DNA from: Bacillota bacterium
Lineage (GTDB): Bacteria > Bacillota > Bacilli > Paenibacillales > NBRC-103111
Assembly (NCBI GenBank): GCA_023388055.1
Contig: JAEWGW010000025.1
Coordinates: 1-64,000, forward strand
Direction: 5' to 3'
Length of the DNA: 64,000 nt
Part shown: positions 42,987 to 51,073 of the stretch, piece after piece
Position numbering within the stretch: the stretch's first letter is position 1
Layout: the number at the start of each line of letters is the position of its first letter
The notes under the pieces: generated by a model
The model's database searches: none
Told to the model about the DNA's origin: nothing
The model's input: the letters and a program-made list of their open reading frames with translations, nothing else
Position numbers and translations under genes: made by a program

Positions 42987-43130
42987 ATGGCGGAGACCAT
43001 TGCCGTGACGCCCATCAAGGGCAATCAGATCCTGACGCAGGCGGCTTTTGCAAGGGATGGACCTGAGCTTGAAAAAGCGCAAAGAAAAAACCACCCACGA
43101 CTCGCACTCGTAAGTGGTTTAAAAAAATGA
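42987..43130 (+). CDS. Possible 47-residue phage peptide or gene remnant
   Basis: ATG seven bases after AAAGGGGG opens a 47-codon frame (ETIAVTPIKGNQILTQAAFA). Its last 15 codons run through the stem of the minus-strand terminator of the opposite gene, which suggests a truncated reading frame cut by insertion of that gene. Not recognised. Confidence 0.35.
   Translation: MAETIAVTPIKGNQILTQAAFARDGPELEKAQRKNHPRLALVSGLKK
43085..43120 (-). terminator. Terminator of the opposite-strand small gene
   Basis: AAACCAC and GTGGTTT enclose an inner ACGA/TCGT pair, followed by T6 on the minus strand, 20 bases after the stop codon at 43141. Confidence 0.7.
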
Positions 43131-43140
43131 ATCCATAGTT

Positions 43141-43290
43141 TTATTTACCTTTCTTGCCCTTGGCTTGGGCCAATGCGCTTCCTGCAACGGATTTGGATTT
43201 ATCGCTGTAACGATTGTCGTTCAGGATTTTGGAAGCCGTTGATGCAACCTTATTGCTGGTTGACTTATTCTCGCTTGGTTTGTTTGCCAT
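43141..43290 (-). CDS. Moron-like small Ser/Lys-rich protein
   Basis: 49 residues, starting ANKPSENKSTSNKVAST and ending SVAGSALAQAKGKKGK, from an ATG five bases after GGGGTGAG. It resembles a widespread family of short basic, serine-rich proteins (pattern S-K-x-L-N/S-D, then KS-x-AGSALAQ) found on phages and chromosomes; I know no assigned function. It lies on the strand opposite to the late genes with its own promoter (43321-43349) and terminator (43085-43120), the classic moron arrangement, so it may be expressed in the lysogen. Confidence 0.75.
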   Translation of the reverse strand: MANKPSENKSTSNKVASTASKILNDNRYSDKSKSVAGSALAQAKGKKGK

Positions 43291-43320
43291 CTGTGCTCAC
43301 CCCATTTCCTCTACAGGGAT

Positions 43321-43349
43321 ATATTACCATACCTATATGTTGTGTGCAA
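43321..43349 (-). promoter_or_regulatory. Promoter of the moron-like gene
   Basis: On the minus strand TTGCAC (43344-43349) and TAATAT (43321-43326) are 17 bp apart, about 30 bases before the ATG. Confidence 0.6.
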
Positions 43350-43450
43350 TGCATGTTTTATACCACAATATTTTGTGATGGACACGCTTTATCTTGGAAT
43401 TAATGCAGTAAATGCAGTTTGAAAATTGTACACATTCGAGAGGTGTGACC

Positions 43451-43494
43451 TGTGGATATCGTGTTGATAACTTGTGTATAACTTGTGGATAAGT
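43451..43494 (+). repeat. Four DnaA-box-like iterons at 11-bp spacing
   Basis: TGTGGATAT, TGTTGATAA, TGTGTATAA and TGTGGATAA start at 43451, 43462, 43473 and 43484, exactly 11 bp apart. The last is the perfect complement of the DnaA box TTATCCACA, the third matches TTATNCACA, the others differ by one base. They lie in phase on one DNA face just before the cos-like hairpin and terS. Replication origin, DnaA-controlled switch or terminase-binding array are possible. Confidence 0.7.
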
Positions 43495-43505
43495 GGGTCC
43501 TTCCA

Positions 43506-43538
43506 GGGGTCCGGCACCATGCGGGTGCGGCCGACCCC
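43506..43538. other. GC-rich hairpin, candidate cos region
   Basis: GGGGTC (43506-43511) pairs with GACCCC (43533-43538), and inside it GCACC pairs with GGTGC. A direct GGGTCC repeat overlaps the left arm. A short GC-rich dyad directly upstream of the small terminase gene is the usual place for cos in lambda-like packaging; the cut site cannot be read from sequence. Confidence 0.4.
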
Positions 43539-43701
43539 GAAACCGCGCTAGGCACAATGAAAAATTTTCATTTCCGTTTCTGTTTCAAATTGCATTTGAT
43601 CCAGATGAAATAATAGAAATTACCACCAATAACCGGAAATTGTCTCCCTGGTCGATCCAGAAGGGGCTGCTTCCGGTTTTTGTGCTGAAAGGGGTGATTT
43701 T

Positions 43702-44229
43702 GTGGGACAACCAGAAACGATAATCTTGACCACTTCCCAACTGGCGGAGGTGTTTGGAAAAACGGCTCGCTGGGTGAACATGCAGACCCATGACGGCGTC
43801 TTTGTGCAGTCCGGCCGCGGGAAATATGCCCTTGCGGAGAATGTTCAGCGGTACGTGGACAGCCTCCAGAAGCGGCCGGAAGGGGCCGGAGAGGTCAATT
43901 TGAATCGGGAAAAGGCGCTGCATGAGGCAGTTAAGCGGGAAATGGCCGAGATGGAACTGGCCGCCATGAAGGGTGAAATGCACAGATCTGAGGATGTCAA
44001 ACTGGTCATGAATGATATGATCGCTGCATTCCGTAGCCGAATCCTGGTGATGCCGCCCAAAATCGCCCCACAGCTCATTGGATTAACGGATTTGGCGGCA
44101 GTCCGGAGCGTGCTGGACCGGGAATGTCGAGAGGCTCTGACGGAACTCTCGGACTATGATCCGGCCGTCTTTTATGCCCGTAGCAAGGATTATAAAACCG
44201 GGACTGGTCCCGATGACTCAACTGGTTAA
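43702..44229 (+). CDS. Terminase small subunit (Nu1-like)
   Basis: 175 residues from GTG after AAAGGGGTGATT. The N-terminal helix-turn-helix (TTSQLAEVFGKTARWVNMQTHDG) followed by a long helical segment (REKALHEAVKREMAEMELAAMKGEMHRSEDVKLVMNDMIAAFRSR) is the lambda Nu1 plan: DNA recognition then binding to the large subunit. It selects phage DNA at cos. Overlaps the large subunit gene by 17 bases. Confidence 0.9.
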   Translation: MGQPETIILTTSQLAEVFGKTARWVNMQTHDGVFVQSGRGKYALAENVQRYVDSLQKRPEGAGEVNLNREKALHEAVKREMAEMELAAMKGEMHRSEDVKLVMNDMIAAFRSRILVMPPKIAPQLIGLTDLAAVRSVLDRECREALTELSDYDPAVFYARSKDYKTGTGPDDSTG

Positions 44230-46084
44230 TGTCCCGGAGCATACCCTTTCGCTCTTTCGGGGGATTGCGATACTTGCAGCTCCGCCGCCGGAGCTGACAG
44301 TCTCTGAATGGGCAGATGCATACCGCCGTATCAGTAAAGGTGCGGCGGAGCCGGGGCAGTGGCGAACTGACAGAGCGCCATATCAGCGGGGCATTATGGA
44401 TGCTATCAGCGATCCGTTGATTGAGGGCATTGTCATGATGTCATCAGCGCAGGTAGGCAAGACGGAAATCTTGCTGAATAGTATCGGCTATTACATCCAT
44501 CAGGATCCTACACCGGTATTGTTGCTGCAACCAACGTTAGAGCTGGCCCAAGCATTTTCCAAAGATCGGTTGGCGCCTATGCTTCGTGATTCACCTGCGC
44601 TCCGGGACAAGGTCAAGGATGCAAAGAGTCGTGACAGTGGAAATACGATGCTTCACAAGACGTTCCCAGGCGGTCATATCACCATGGCGGGTGCAAATTC
44701 TCCTGCATCATTAGCAAGCCGACCGATTCGAATTGTTCTTTGTGACGAAGTAGACCGCTATCCGGCGTCAGCTGGGGAAGAAGGTGATCCTGTCTCCCTG
44801 GCGAAGAAGCGAAGCACAACATTTATCGCCAATAAAAAGTGGCTGCTCATGTCCACCCCGACAGTGAAGGGGGCTAGCCGGATCGAGACAGCTTATGAGG
44901 AAAGTACCATGGAGAGGTGGTGTCTGCCATGTCCGAGCTGTGGAGAAGAGCAGCCACTTTCTTGGAAACAGATCAAGTTTGATTACAATTACGCCAGTAG
45001 AAAATGCGTTGCTGTTCATCAGGCCTGCCTTGCTTGCGGTGCCCTTCACGGGGAACATGAGTGGAAGGCGGGCGCCGGAAAGTGGATTGCTCGTAAGGAA
45101 AACGCCAAGGTTCGAGGCTTTCACCTGAACGAATTGGCATCTCCCTGGTCACGTTGGGAGGGAATTGTTGAAGAGTTCCAGGCAGCCACTAGAGGTGGCG
45201 CACAATTGCTCAAAGTTTGGACGAACACTTCACTGGGGGAGACCTGGGAAGAAGAAGGCGAGAAACTGGATGAAGATACTCTTGCCGCCCGGGCTGAAAT
45301 GTACCATGCTGACGTGCCTGATGGTGTAAAAGTTTTGACCGCAGCGGTGGACACCCAGGATAACCGCTTTGAAATCGACGTGCAAGGCTGGGGCGCTGGC
45401 CATGAAAATTGGCGTATTGAGTACCATACGATTTATGGAGATCTGAAACAGCCCAGAGTATGGTCAGAGTTAGACGAATATCTTCGGCGCGGTTGGAAAG
45501 ATGCACATGGCCGAACGTTCCGGATTGCCATCACCTGTATGGATTCTGGAGGCCACTTTACCAACGAAGTGTATCAGTTTTGTAAAGCACGTTTCACTAG
45601 GAAGTTGTTTGCCATCAAGGGTGAAAGCCCTGGAGACGGCACTTATCTTCCCCTGGTGGCTGGGACCAGCACAAATAACCGCTATAAAGCTACTGTGGTC
45701 AGATTGGGTGTGGATGAGGGAAAAGCCAAGGTCATGAGCTCCCTGGCGTTACCTCCTGTTGATGAAGCAGGCAATCGTAATCAAGGGTATTGTCACTTTC
45801 CCTTGACAACACCGCAGCGAAATCGGGGGTACAACAAGCCGTATTTTGAAGGGTTAACCGCCGAAGAAATGCGCAAACGGATGAAAATGGGCTCGGCGTA
45901 TTATGTTTGGGTTAAGGTTAAGAATCGCAATGAGCCGTTTGACTTGGCCGTGTATAACCAAGCAGCTATAGAAATATTAAAGCCCGATTTGGACCAGGAA
46001 CTGCCACCGCCGGATATCCCACTTGCGGTACCAGGAGCACCAGCTGCCAAGCAACGCCGGAGGGGAACGCCCAGCAGTGTATAA
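44213..46084 (+). CDS. Terminase large subunit (lambda GpA family)
   Basis: Packaging ATPase and cos nuclease, 623 residues from the ATG at 44213 inside the terS end. The ATPase part has a Walker A-like SSAQVGKTEILL and Walker B IVLCDEVDRYP. A four-Cys zinc-like segment (CLPCPSCGEEQPL, then CLACGA) follows. The nuclease part has AAVDTQDNRFEIDVQGWG with metal-binding acids. GpA-type large subunits act at cos ends and require Nu1-type partners, which is consistent with the preceding gene. Confidence 0.95.
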   Translation: MTQLVNVPEHTLSLFRGIAILAAPPPELTVSEWADAYRRISKGAAEPGQWRTDRAPYQRGIMDAISDPLIEGIVMMSSAQVGKTEILLNSIGYYIHQDPTPVLLLQPTLELAQAFSKDRLAPMLRDSPALRDKVKDAKSRDSGNTMLHKTFPGGHITMAGANSPASLASRPIRIVLCDEVDRYPASAGEEGDPVSLAKKRSTTFIANKKWLLMSTPTVKGASRIETAYEESTMERWCLPCPSCGEEQPLSWKQIKFDYNYASRKCVAVHQACLACGALHGEHEWKAGAGKWIARKENAKVRGFHLNELASPWSRWEGIVEEFQAATRGGAQLLKVWTNTSLGETWEEEGEKLDEDTLAARAEMYHADVPDGVKVLTAAVDTQDNRFEIDVQGWGAGHENWRIEYHTIYGDLKQPRVWSELDEYLRRGWKDAHGRTFRIAITCMDSGGHFTNEVYQFCKARFTRKLFAIKGESPGDGTYLPLVAGTSTNNRYKATVVRLGVDEGKAKVMSSLALPPVDEAGNRNQGYCHFPLTTPQRNRGYNKPYFEGLTAEEMRKRMKMGSAYYVWVKVKNRNEPFDLAVYNQAAIEILKPDLDQELPPPDIPLAVPGAPAAKQRRRGTPSSV

Positions 46085-46103
46085 CGAAAGGAGGTGACGG
46101 GAC

Positions 46104-46331
46104 ATGCCCCAATATACGATAGAGGTAGCGCAAGAGCATCTGAATGCCTGGCTGGCGGCCGAAATGGCTATCTCCACTGGACAGTCATATACCATTGCCA
46201 ACCGATCCTTGACGCGGGCTAACTTGACTGAAGTCATGCAGCAGATTCGCTATTGGCAACAGCAGGTGGAGATCATCACGAATGGTGGCAGGCGCAGTAG
46301 AATCCGACGGTATGTACCAATGGATTTATGA
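46104..46331 (+). CDS. Head-tail joining protein (gpW position, DUF6148-like)
   Basis: 75 residues between terminase and portal, the position of lambda gpW. The pattern AQEHLNAWLAAEMAISTGQSYTIANRSLTRANLTEVMQQIRYW is two helices and a beta hairpin as in gpW and DUF6148 proteins. AGGAGG eleven bases before ATG. It would close the connector after DNA packaging. The stop codon overlaps the portal start by four bases (ATGA). Confidence 0.8.
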   Translation: MPQYTIEVAQEHLNAWLAAEMAISTGQSYTIANRSLTRANLTEVMQQIRYWQQQVEIITNGGRRSRIRRYVPMDL

Positions 46332-47941
46332 TTCGGCGTCATGATGTAAGTTTAGCCCGGTCCGTTGAGCGTGAAAAGGCTAAGACTGAGATTGCTCGAC
46401 AACAGACTATGCAAAAGGTGTTTAACCAGGGATATGGGGACCACGGCGCTAGTCGGCGCAAGAAGTCGCTGACTTCCTGGAACCCGGTGGCTGGGAACGC
46501 TGAAGAGGATATTCACCAAAACCTGGAGACGCTTCGGCCACGTGCCCGTGATTTGTACATGGGCGGAAGTTTGGCGAATGGCGCTCTGAAAAACTTGCGG
46601 ACAAACATAATTGGCACAGGATTACGGCTTAAGCCGTCATTCGATGCGGATTTTTTGCGTCTCGATGAGATTCAGTCACGCCAACTTCGTCGGCAGATTG
46701 ATCGGGAGTTTTCGTTGTGGGCTGAATCCAAGGACTGCGATGCTGCCGGCCAACACAATTTTTACGAGCTGCAGCAGCTTGCTTACCTGTCCTGGATGAT
46801 GAGTGGCGATGCTTTCGTACTTCTGCCCATTTTACCCCGTGATCATGCGGTATATGATCTTCGCGTCCGCTTGTTGGAGGCAGATCGATGCAGTACCCCC
46901 AGCATGCAGGACGGTACAATCGGTGGTAAAATCCAGTCTGGCGTTGAGGTGGATGCGGATAGCATGGTTGTGGCGTACCATTTTTCGGATCGTCATCCTG
47001 GGGATTATATGGCACTGCCTATGAAATGGCAGCGGGTAAAAGCAGTCGGTGAAAAGAGCGGCCGTCGCAATGTGCTGCACCTTATGGAGGCTGAGCGGCC
47101 GGAGCAACGCCGGGGTGTTCCGATTTTGGCACCGGTAATTGAATCGCTAAAGCAGCTTGAGCGCTACACGGAAGCGGAGCTCATGGCCGCGGTTATCAGC
47201 GGGATGTTCACGGTATTTATTGAAACACCAACTACAGATCCGGATCAATTCGGAATGAGACCAGACTCATCTTCGTATCCCAATCCCACGGGTGAACCAT
47301 TACCCCATCCAACTGATGATTTGCGCTTAGGAAATGGCGCCGTACAGTTCCTCGAACCGGGGGAGAAAGCAAGCTTTGCAGAGCCGGGGCGCCCAAATGC
47401 GCAGTTCGACCCCTTTGTCACATCCATTCTACGCCAGGTAGGAGCATCGCTTGAAATTCCTTACGAACTGCTGTTGAGGCATTTCACCTCCTCCTATTCT
47501 GCTTCCCGGGCGGCCTTACTGGAAGCCTGGAAGATGTTCCGGATGCGGCGGGCGTGGATGTCTGCGGACTTTTGCCAGCCTATTTATGAGGAATGGTTCG
47601 CAGAAGCTGTGATTAAAGGCCGAATTGATGCCCCTGGTATTTTTGATGACCCCTTGTTGTTCAAAGCTTACACCAAATCGGAATGGCATGGACCCTCTCA
47701 GGGACATCTGGATCCGGTTAAGGAAGCCAACGCTGCTGTAATCCGGATTGATAATGGGTTGAGCAACCGGCAGCGGGAGTCTGCGGAGCTCGGCGCGGAT
47801 TATGAAAGTAATGTGCAAGCATTGGCCTATGAGAAGCGGCTCCGTGAACAATACGGACTGTCTGAACCAGGTGAAGCCTCAACGGGGAGAGGGGGTGAAG
47901 AAAAGAATGACAATGATGAGGAAAACGACTCCGATATTTAA
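46328..47941 (+). CDS. Portal protein (lambda gpB family)
   Basis: 537-residue dodecameric portal at the unique head vertex, through which DNA enters and leaves. Family features are LRPRARDLYMGGSLANGALKNLRTNIIGTGLRLKP near the N-terminus, MAAVISGMFTVFIETP, EIPYELLLRHFTSSYSASRAALLEAWKMFRMRR and an acidic C-terminal tail. Its 3' end overlaps the protease gene. Confidence 0.95.
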   Translation: MIRRHDVSLARSVEREKAKTEIARQQTMQKVFNQGYGDHGASRRKKSLTSWNPVAGNAEEDIHQNLETLRPRARDLYMGGSLANGALKNLRTNIIGTGLRLKPSFDADFLRLDEIQSRQLRRQIDREFSLWAESKDCDAAGQHNFYELQQLAYLSWMMSGDAFVLLPILPRDHAVYDLRVRLLEADRCSTPSMQDGTIGGKIQSGVEVDADSMVVAYHFSDRHPGDYMALPMKWQRVKAVGEKSGRRNVLHLMEAERPEQRRGVPILAPVIESLKQLERYTEAELMAAVISGMFTVFIETPTTDPDQFGMRPDSSSYPNPTGEPLPHPTDDLRLGNGAVQFLEPGEKASFAEPGRPNAQFDPFVTSILRQVGASLEIPYELLLRHFTSSYSASRAALLEAWKMFRMRRAWMSADFCQPIYEEWFAEAVIKGRIDAPGIFDDPLLFKAYTKSEWHGPSQGHLDPVKEANAAVIRIDNGLSNRQRESAELGADYESNVQALAYEKRLREQYGLSEPGEASTGRGGEEKNDNDEENDSDI

Positions 47942-48992
47942 CGCCAAAAAGGTATCCAACAGCACCGCGGAAATGACCATCTATGCTCCCATAGAGGATG
48001 AAGAGTCCTGGTGGTATGATTCCGTCTCCCCAAAAGGAGTGAGGCGGGCGCTGAAGAACTTGGGCAATGTGGATGAGGTTGTGGTCCGGATCAACAGCCC
48101 CGGCGGCAGCGTTTTTGCAGGATTGGCCATTTACCAAACGTTGAAGGACCACAAGGCCAAAATCACTGTTAAGGTGGATGGCCTGGCAGCGTCGGCGGCA
48201 TCTGTCATCATGATGGCTGGAGACACCATTATCATGGGAACCGGTGCCATGGTCATGACCCATAACCCTTGGATGGTCGCGATGGGGGAAGCCAAGGACT
48301 TCCGGGAAGCTGCTGACATGTTGGACAAGATTCAGACATCACTCATCAGTGTGTATGAGGAGCGAACGGGGAAAACCGGGGACGAACTTAAGGCCATGAT
48401 GGACGCGACTACCTGGCTTACAGCCGATGAGGCGGTAGCATTGGGTTTTGCCGACGAGGTGGACCGCCAAACCAAGGTATCGGCGTCCATCAAGAATGGT
48501 ATTGCCACGTTTGGTACCCAGAGATTTGATATGCGTGCATTTGCCTCCATCCCTTCTCTGCCGGAAGAAAAGGAAGAAGAACCCGAAAAACCAGAACCAG
48601 CGCCCAGCGCGAAAGGAGACGAGACCGTGAAGGATCTGAATGAATTGAAGGAAAAGTACCCGGACCTGTACAACCAGGTGATTACTGCCGGCCAAACGGC
48701 TGAGCGAGCTCGTATTACGGAGCTGAACGCCCTGGCCGGAGCACCTGGAGCAGCTGCTATTGTGGCCAAGGCCATCACCGACGGAAAAACAGCGGGAGAA
48801 GCAGCGTTGGATATTGTCAAAGCATCAACAGAGCGTTTAACAACAGAGGCACAAAATCGAATGGAAGATGCTGCTCCGGTAGCTGCCGTTCCGCCCGCGG
48901 CACCTCCTGCACCGCCAAGCACGGAGGCTGTTGCTCAAGTAGAGGCTGACGCACTGGCCGCTGAAATTAAAAGACAAATGGGGGTGAAGTAA
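47907..48992 (+). CDS. Head maturation protease (S49/ClpP-like, lambda gpC type) fused to scaffold domain
   Basis: Start at 47907 (nine bases after AGGGGGTG), giving 361 residues and a 35-base overlap with the portal gene. The protease domain has INSPGGSVFAG (oxyanion strand), the nucleophile Ser in DGLAASAASVIMMAG and His in VMTHNPW. After a Pro/Glu linker (about residue 225-240) the last 120 residues are an Ala-rich helical scaffold part ending in an Ala/Pro tail and RQMGVK. A second internal start makes the scaffold alone, as in lambda C/Nu3. Confidence 0.93.
   Translation: MTMMRKTTPIFNAKKVSNSTAEMTIYAPIEDEESWWYDSVSPKGVRRALKNLGNVDEVVVRINSPGGSVFAGLAIYQTLKDHKAKITVKVDGLAASAASVIMMAGDTIIMGTGAMVMTHNPWMVAMGEAKDFREAADMLDKIQTSLISVYEERTGKTGDELKAMMDATTWLTADEAVALGFADEVDRQTKVSASIKNGIATFGTQRFDMRAFASIPSLPEEKEEEPEKPEPAPSAKGDETVKDLNELKEKYPDLYNQVITAGQTAERARITELNALAGAPGAAAIVAKAITDGKTAGEAALDIVKASTERLTTEAQNRMEDAAPVAAVPPAAPPAPPSTEAVAQVEADALAAEIKRQMGVK
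48627..48992 (+). CDS. Nested scaffold protein (Nu3-like), internal in-frame start
   Basis: Within the protease gene and in the same frame, AAAGGAG at 48612-48618 lies eight bases before GTG at 48627, which begins KDLNELKEKYPDLYNQV. Starting there yields 121 residues comprising just the scaffold part. Lambda makes Nu3 from inside C in the same way. The signal is strong, expression is inferred. Confidence 0.7.
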   Translation: MKDLNELKEKYPDLYNQVITAGQTAERARITELNALAGAPGAAAIVAKAITDGKTAGEAALDIVKASTERLTTEAQNRMEDAAPVAAVPPAAPPAPPSTEAVAQVEADALAAEIKRQMGVK

Positions 48993-48993
48993 G

Positions 48994-49383
48994 ATGCCAG
49001 CATATGATAGCGTTCCATACGATAACTTGATCGCCGGCATGGTGGAGAGCTTCGTGACTCAGCCCGTCATCATCAGCCAAGGAGCAGCTGCTTTATATAC
49101 CCGTGGCACCGTGTTAGCACGTACAGGATTTTCTGCGGATGGGACATGGATTTGCACCATCGTGAACTCTGCAGCTACCCCTGCTTTGGAAAAAGTGCCC
49201 GTGGCTATTTTGGCCGACGTTGAAGTAGATGCACGGACGGCGACGCAGCGTGCGGTTGTATTCAGCAGCGGCGAATTTAACCGAGCTGCTCTACTATTTG
49301 GCGGAACCGATACGATTGCAACACATGAAGCTGCACTGAATAACGCGAAACTGCACACCAGACGCGTAGTAGGAGGGAATTAA
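48994..49383 (+). CDS. Head decoration protein (lambda gpD-like)
   Basis: 129-residue trimeric capsid-stabilising protein. The family is recognised by VTQPVIISQGAAALYTRGTVLARTG, AILADVEVDARTATQRAVVFSSGEFNRAAL and its place between scaffold and major capsid genes. Ribosome site GGGGGTGAAGTAAG overlaps the upstream stop region. Binds the capsid three-fold axes after expansion. Confidence 0.9.
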   Translation: MPAYDSVPYDNLIAGMVESFVTQPVIISQGAAALYTRGTVLARTGFSADGTWICTIVNSAATPALEKVPVAILADVEVDARTATQRAVVFSSGEFNRAALLFGGTDTIATHEAALNNAKLHTRRVVGGN

Positions 49384-49387
49384 GCCC

Positions 49388-50422
49388 ATGGCCGTTAAAG
49401 ACATTTATGCATTACCGACACTGATTAAAGTAGTCGGTCAGTTGCCTCGCCCAGTCACTTATATCCTGGATACCTTTTTTCAGGACGGTGAATCGTTTGA
49501 AACCGAGTGGGTCGAGGTCCAAACCTTGAAGGGGAACAAACCGATTGCTCCATATATCTCGGAAATGCTCCCTGGTAAAGTGATCCTGCGTACTGGGTTT
49601 CAAGCCAAGCAATACAAGCCGGCTTTAATTAAACCTGCTCGCCCCATCACAGCCATCGATCTGAAAGTACGTGCTGCCGGCGAGGATTTGTACAATCCAG
49701 ACCAACCGGAAGCACGGGCCCGTAAACTCTTGGCTAAGGATATCATCGATCTGAATGATACCATTGTCCGTCGACTTGTCCAGCAAGCGGCAGAGCTCAT
49801 GTTTACCGGCAAAGTGACTCAAATCGGTGAGGGAGTCAGCCAAGTCATTGATTATGATTTTACCAATATCGTAACGCTCTCCGGGACCGATTTGTGGAGT
49901 AATGAGGCTTCGGATCCCATTGCTTTTCTAGCAGGGAAACGTCAGCAGATCATTTCCGCCAATGCCCCGACACCGGATATAATCCTAGGGGATTATGCGT
50001 CTGCCACCGCTCTCATGCGTCATCCCAAGATATTGAAGCTTGCAGACAACAAGGGTGTGACCGTAGGCAACCTGGATACAAAACTGCTTCCTAATGGAGT
50101 TACGTATCATGGTCACTTGAATGATGTGGGCTTGGACGTATTCAGCTACTCCGGTACGTACACTAACGATGCCGGTCAAGACGTTCCATTCGTTCCTGCT
50201 GGCACTATTGCTCTTCTGTCTTCCAGAGATAAATTCACATTCCACTATGGAGCAAATATCATCATGGATCCCAAGACGGAGCAGTTTGTCAAAGCGGTCG
50301 GTAAAGTGATCCCGCAATCATGGGTGACGGTTGAGCCGGCGCAACGTTGGTTGCAAATGTTGTCTCGTCCCCTACCTGTACCTGCTAACGTAGCGGGCTG
50401 GGTTGTCGCAAAGGTACTTTAA
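49388..50422 (+). CDS. Major capsid protein (lambda gpE family)
   Basis: 344 residues, HK97-fold capsid shell subunit. Family signatures are ILDTFFQDGESFETEWVEVQTLKGNKPIAPYISEMLPGKV, the long central helix ARARKLLAKDIIDLNDTIVRRLVQQAAELM, and the C-terminal ALLSSRDKFTFHYGANIIMDP. It follows gpD by four bases, and the order protease-D-E is that of lambda. Confidence 0.95.
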   Translation: MAVKDIYALPTLIKVVGQLPRPVTYILDTFFQDGESFETEWVEVQTLKGNKPIAPYISEMLPGKVILRTGFQAKQYKPALIKPARPITAIDLKVRAAGEDLYNPDQPEARARKLLAKDIIDLNDTIVRRLVQQAAELMFTGKVTQIGEGVSQVIDYDFTNIVTLSGTDLWSNEASDPIAFLAGKRQQIISANAPTPDIILGDYASATALMRHPKILKLADNKGVTVGNLDTKLLPNGVTYHGHLNDVGLDVFSYSGTYTNDAGQDVPFVPAGTIALLSSRDKFTFHYGANIIMDPKTEQFVKAVGKVIPQSWVTVEPAQRWLQMLSRPLPVPANVAGWVVAKVL

Positions 50423-50441
50423 GAGAGGAGGATGATTGTAA

Positions 50442-50744
50442 ATGGCATATATCGCTAAAGGTTTTATTTTGCATAATGGCAACGAGTACGCCGTCGGCGA
50501 TACGGTACTAGGGTTGACTGAAAGAGAAGCTCGGCGTTTAGTGGATTTGGATGTGATTGAAGGAGAAGTATCCTTAGAGGAGTCGGCCGGTCCAATAAAT
50601 GCTGCTGCTTTTGCCACTCTGGGGGCGGATAAGCAAAAAGAACGACTGCACCTGCTGGGGATCGATCCTGAATCCAATAAGGAGCAGCGTCAAGCGCAAT
50701 ATGAAGCCTGGTTGCTCGTTAATCCAGGTGGCGATGCGGAGTGA
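50442..50744 (+). CDS. Small phage structural protein, DUF7210-like N-terminus
   Basis: 100 residues. The first 45 (AKGFILHNGNEYAVGDTVLGL, EREARRLVDLDVIEG) resemble short DUF7210-type beta domains found in phage head-completion or fibre proteins. The C-terminal half is helical (TLGADKQKERLHLLGIDPES). Position after the capsid gene suggests a head-completion role like lambda FI. AGAGGAGG eight to ten bases before ATG. Confidence 0.65.
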   Translation: MAYIAKGFILHNGNEYAVGDTVLGLTEREARRLVDLDVIEGEVSLEESAGPINAAAFATLGADKQKERLHLLGIDPESNKEQRQAQYEAWLLVNPGGDAE

Positions 50745-51073
50745 ATTTTAAGGAGCAGGTGGCCCGGGATTTGGATACGACCTTTTTTAACTTGGAAGAG
50801 TTTGCAGAGAAGCACCTGATAAACGGGGTTTTGCTTTCGGTTATTATCGCTGAGGACGAAACATCTGAGCGGGAACGACAACCTGTTGAACTGTATAATG
50901 CTGCAAATGGCGTCAATAAAGCATCCATGACCATCTACATTCGGGCCTTTCTCCTGGAGGACAGGCCCGTGGTAGGCGGTCATTTTGATGTGGACGGAGC
51001 TTTTTATCAAGTTGTGGCCTGTGCAGATGTGGAGGGCATGTACAAAATTGACCTGGAAGTGAATGACGCATGA
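50741..51073 (+). CDS. Head-tail joining protein (lambda FII-like position)
   Basis: 110 residues from a GTG overlapping the upstream stop by four bases. FKEQVARDLDTTFFNLEEFAE followed by a small beta barrel (SMTIYIRAFLLEDRPVVGGHFDVDGAFYQVV) matches prophage head-tail attachment proteins of the FII type that cap the connector. Fits its place between capsid and tail genes. Confidence 0.75.
   Translation: MNFKEQVARDLDTTFFNLEEFAEKHLINGVLLSVIIAEDETSERERQPVELYNAANGVNKASMTIYIRAFLLEDRPVVGGHFDVDGAFYQVVACADVEGMYKIDLEVNDA

Larger units (their letters stand above)
43350..43701. other. Non-coding segment upstream of terminase
   Basis: No supported gene. It contains the DnaA-box-like iterons (43451-43494), the GC-rich hairpin (43506-43538) and about 160 bases of AT-richer sequence leading to the terS ribosome site. 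This is the place where cos and late control sites normally lie. Confidence 0.6.
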
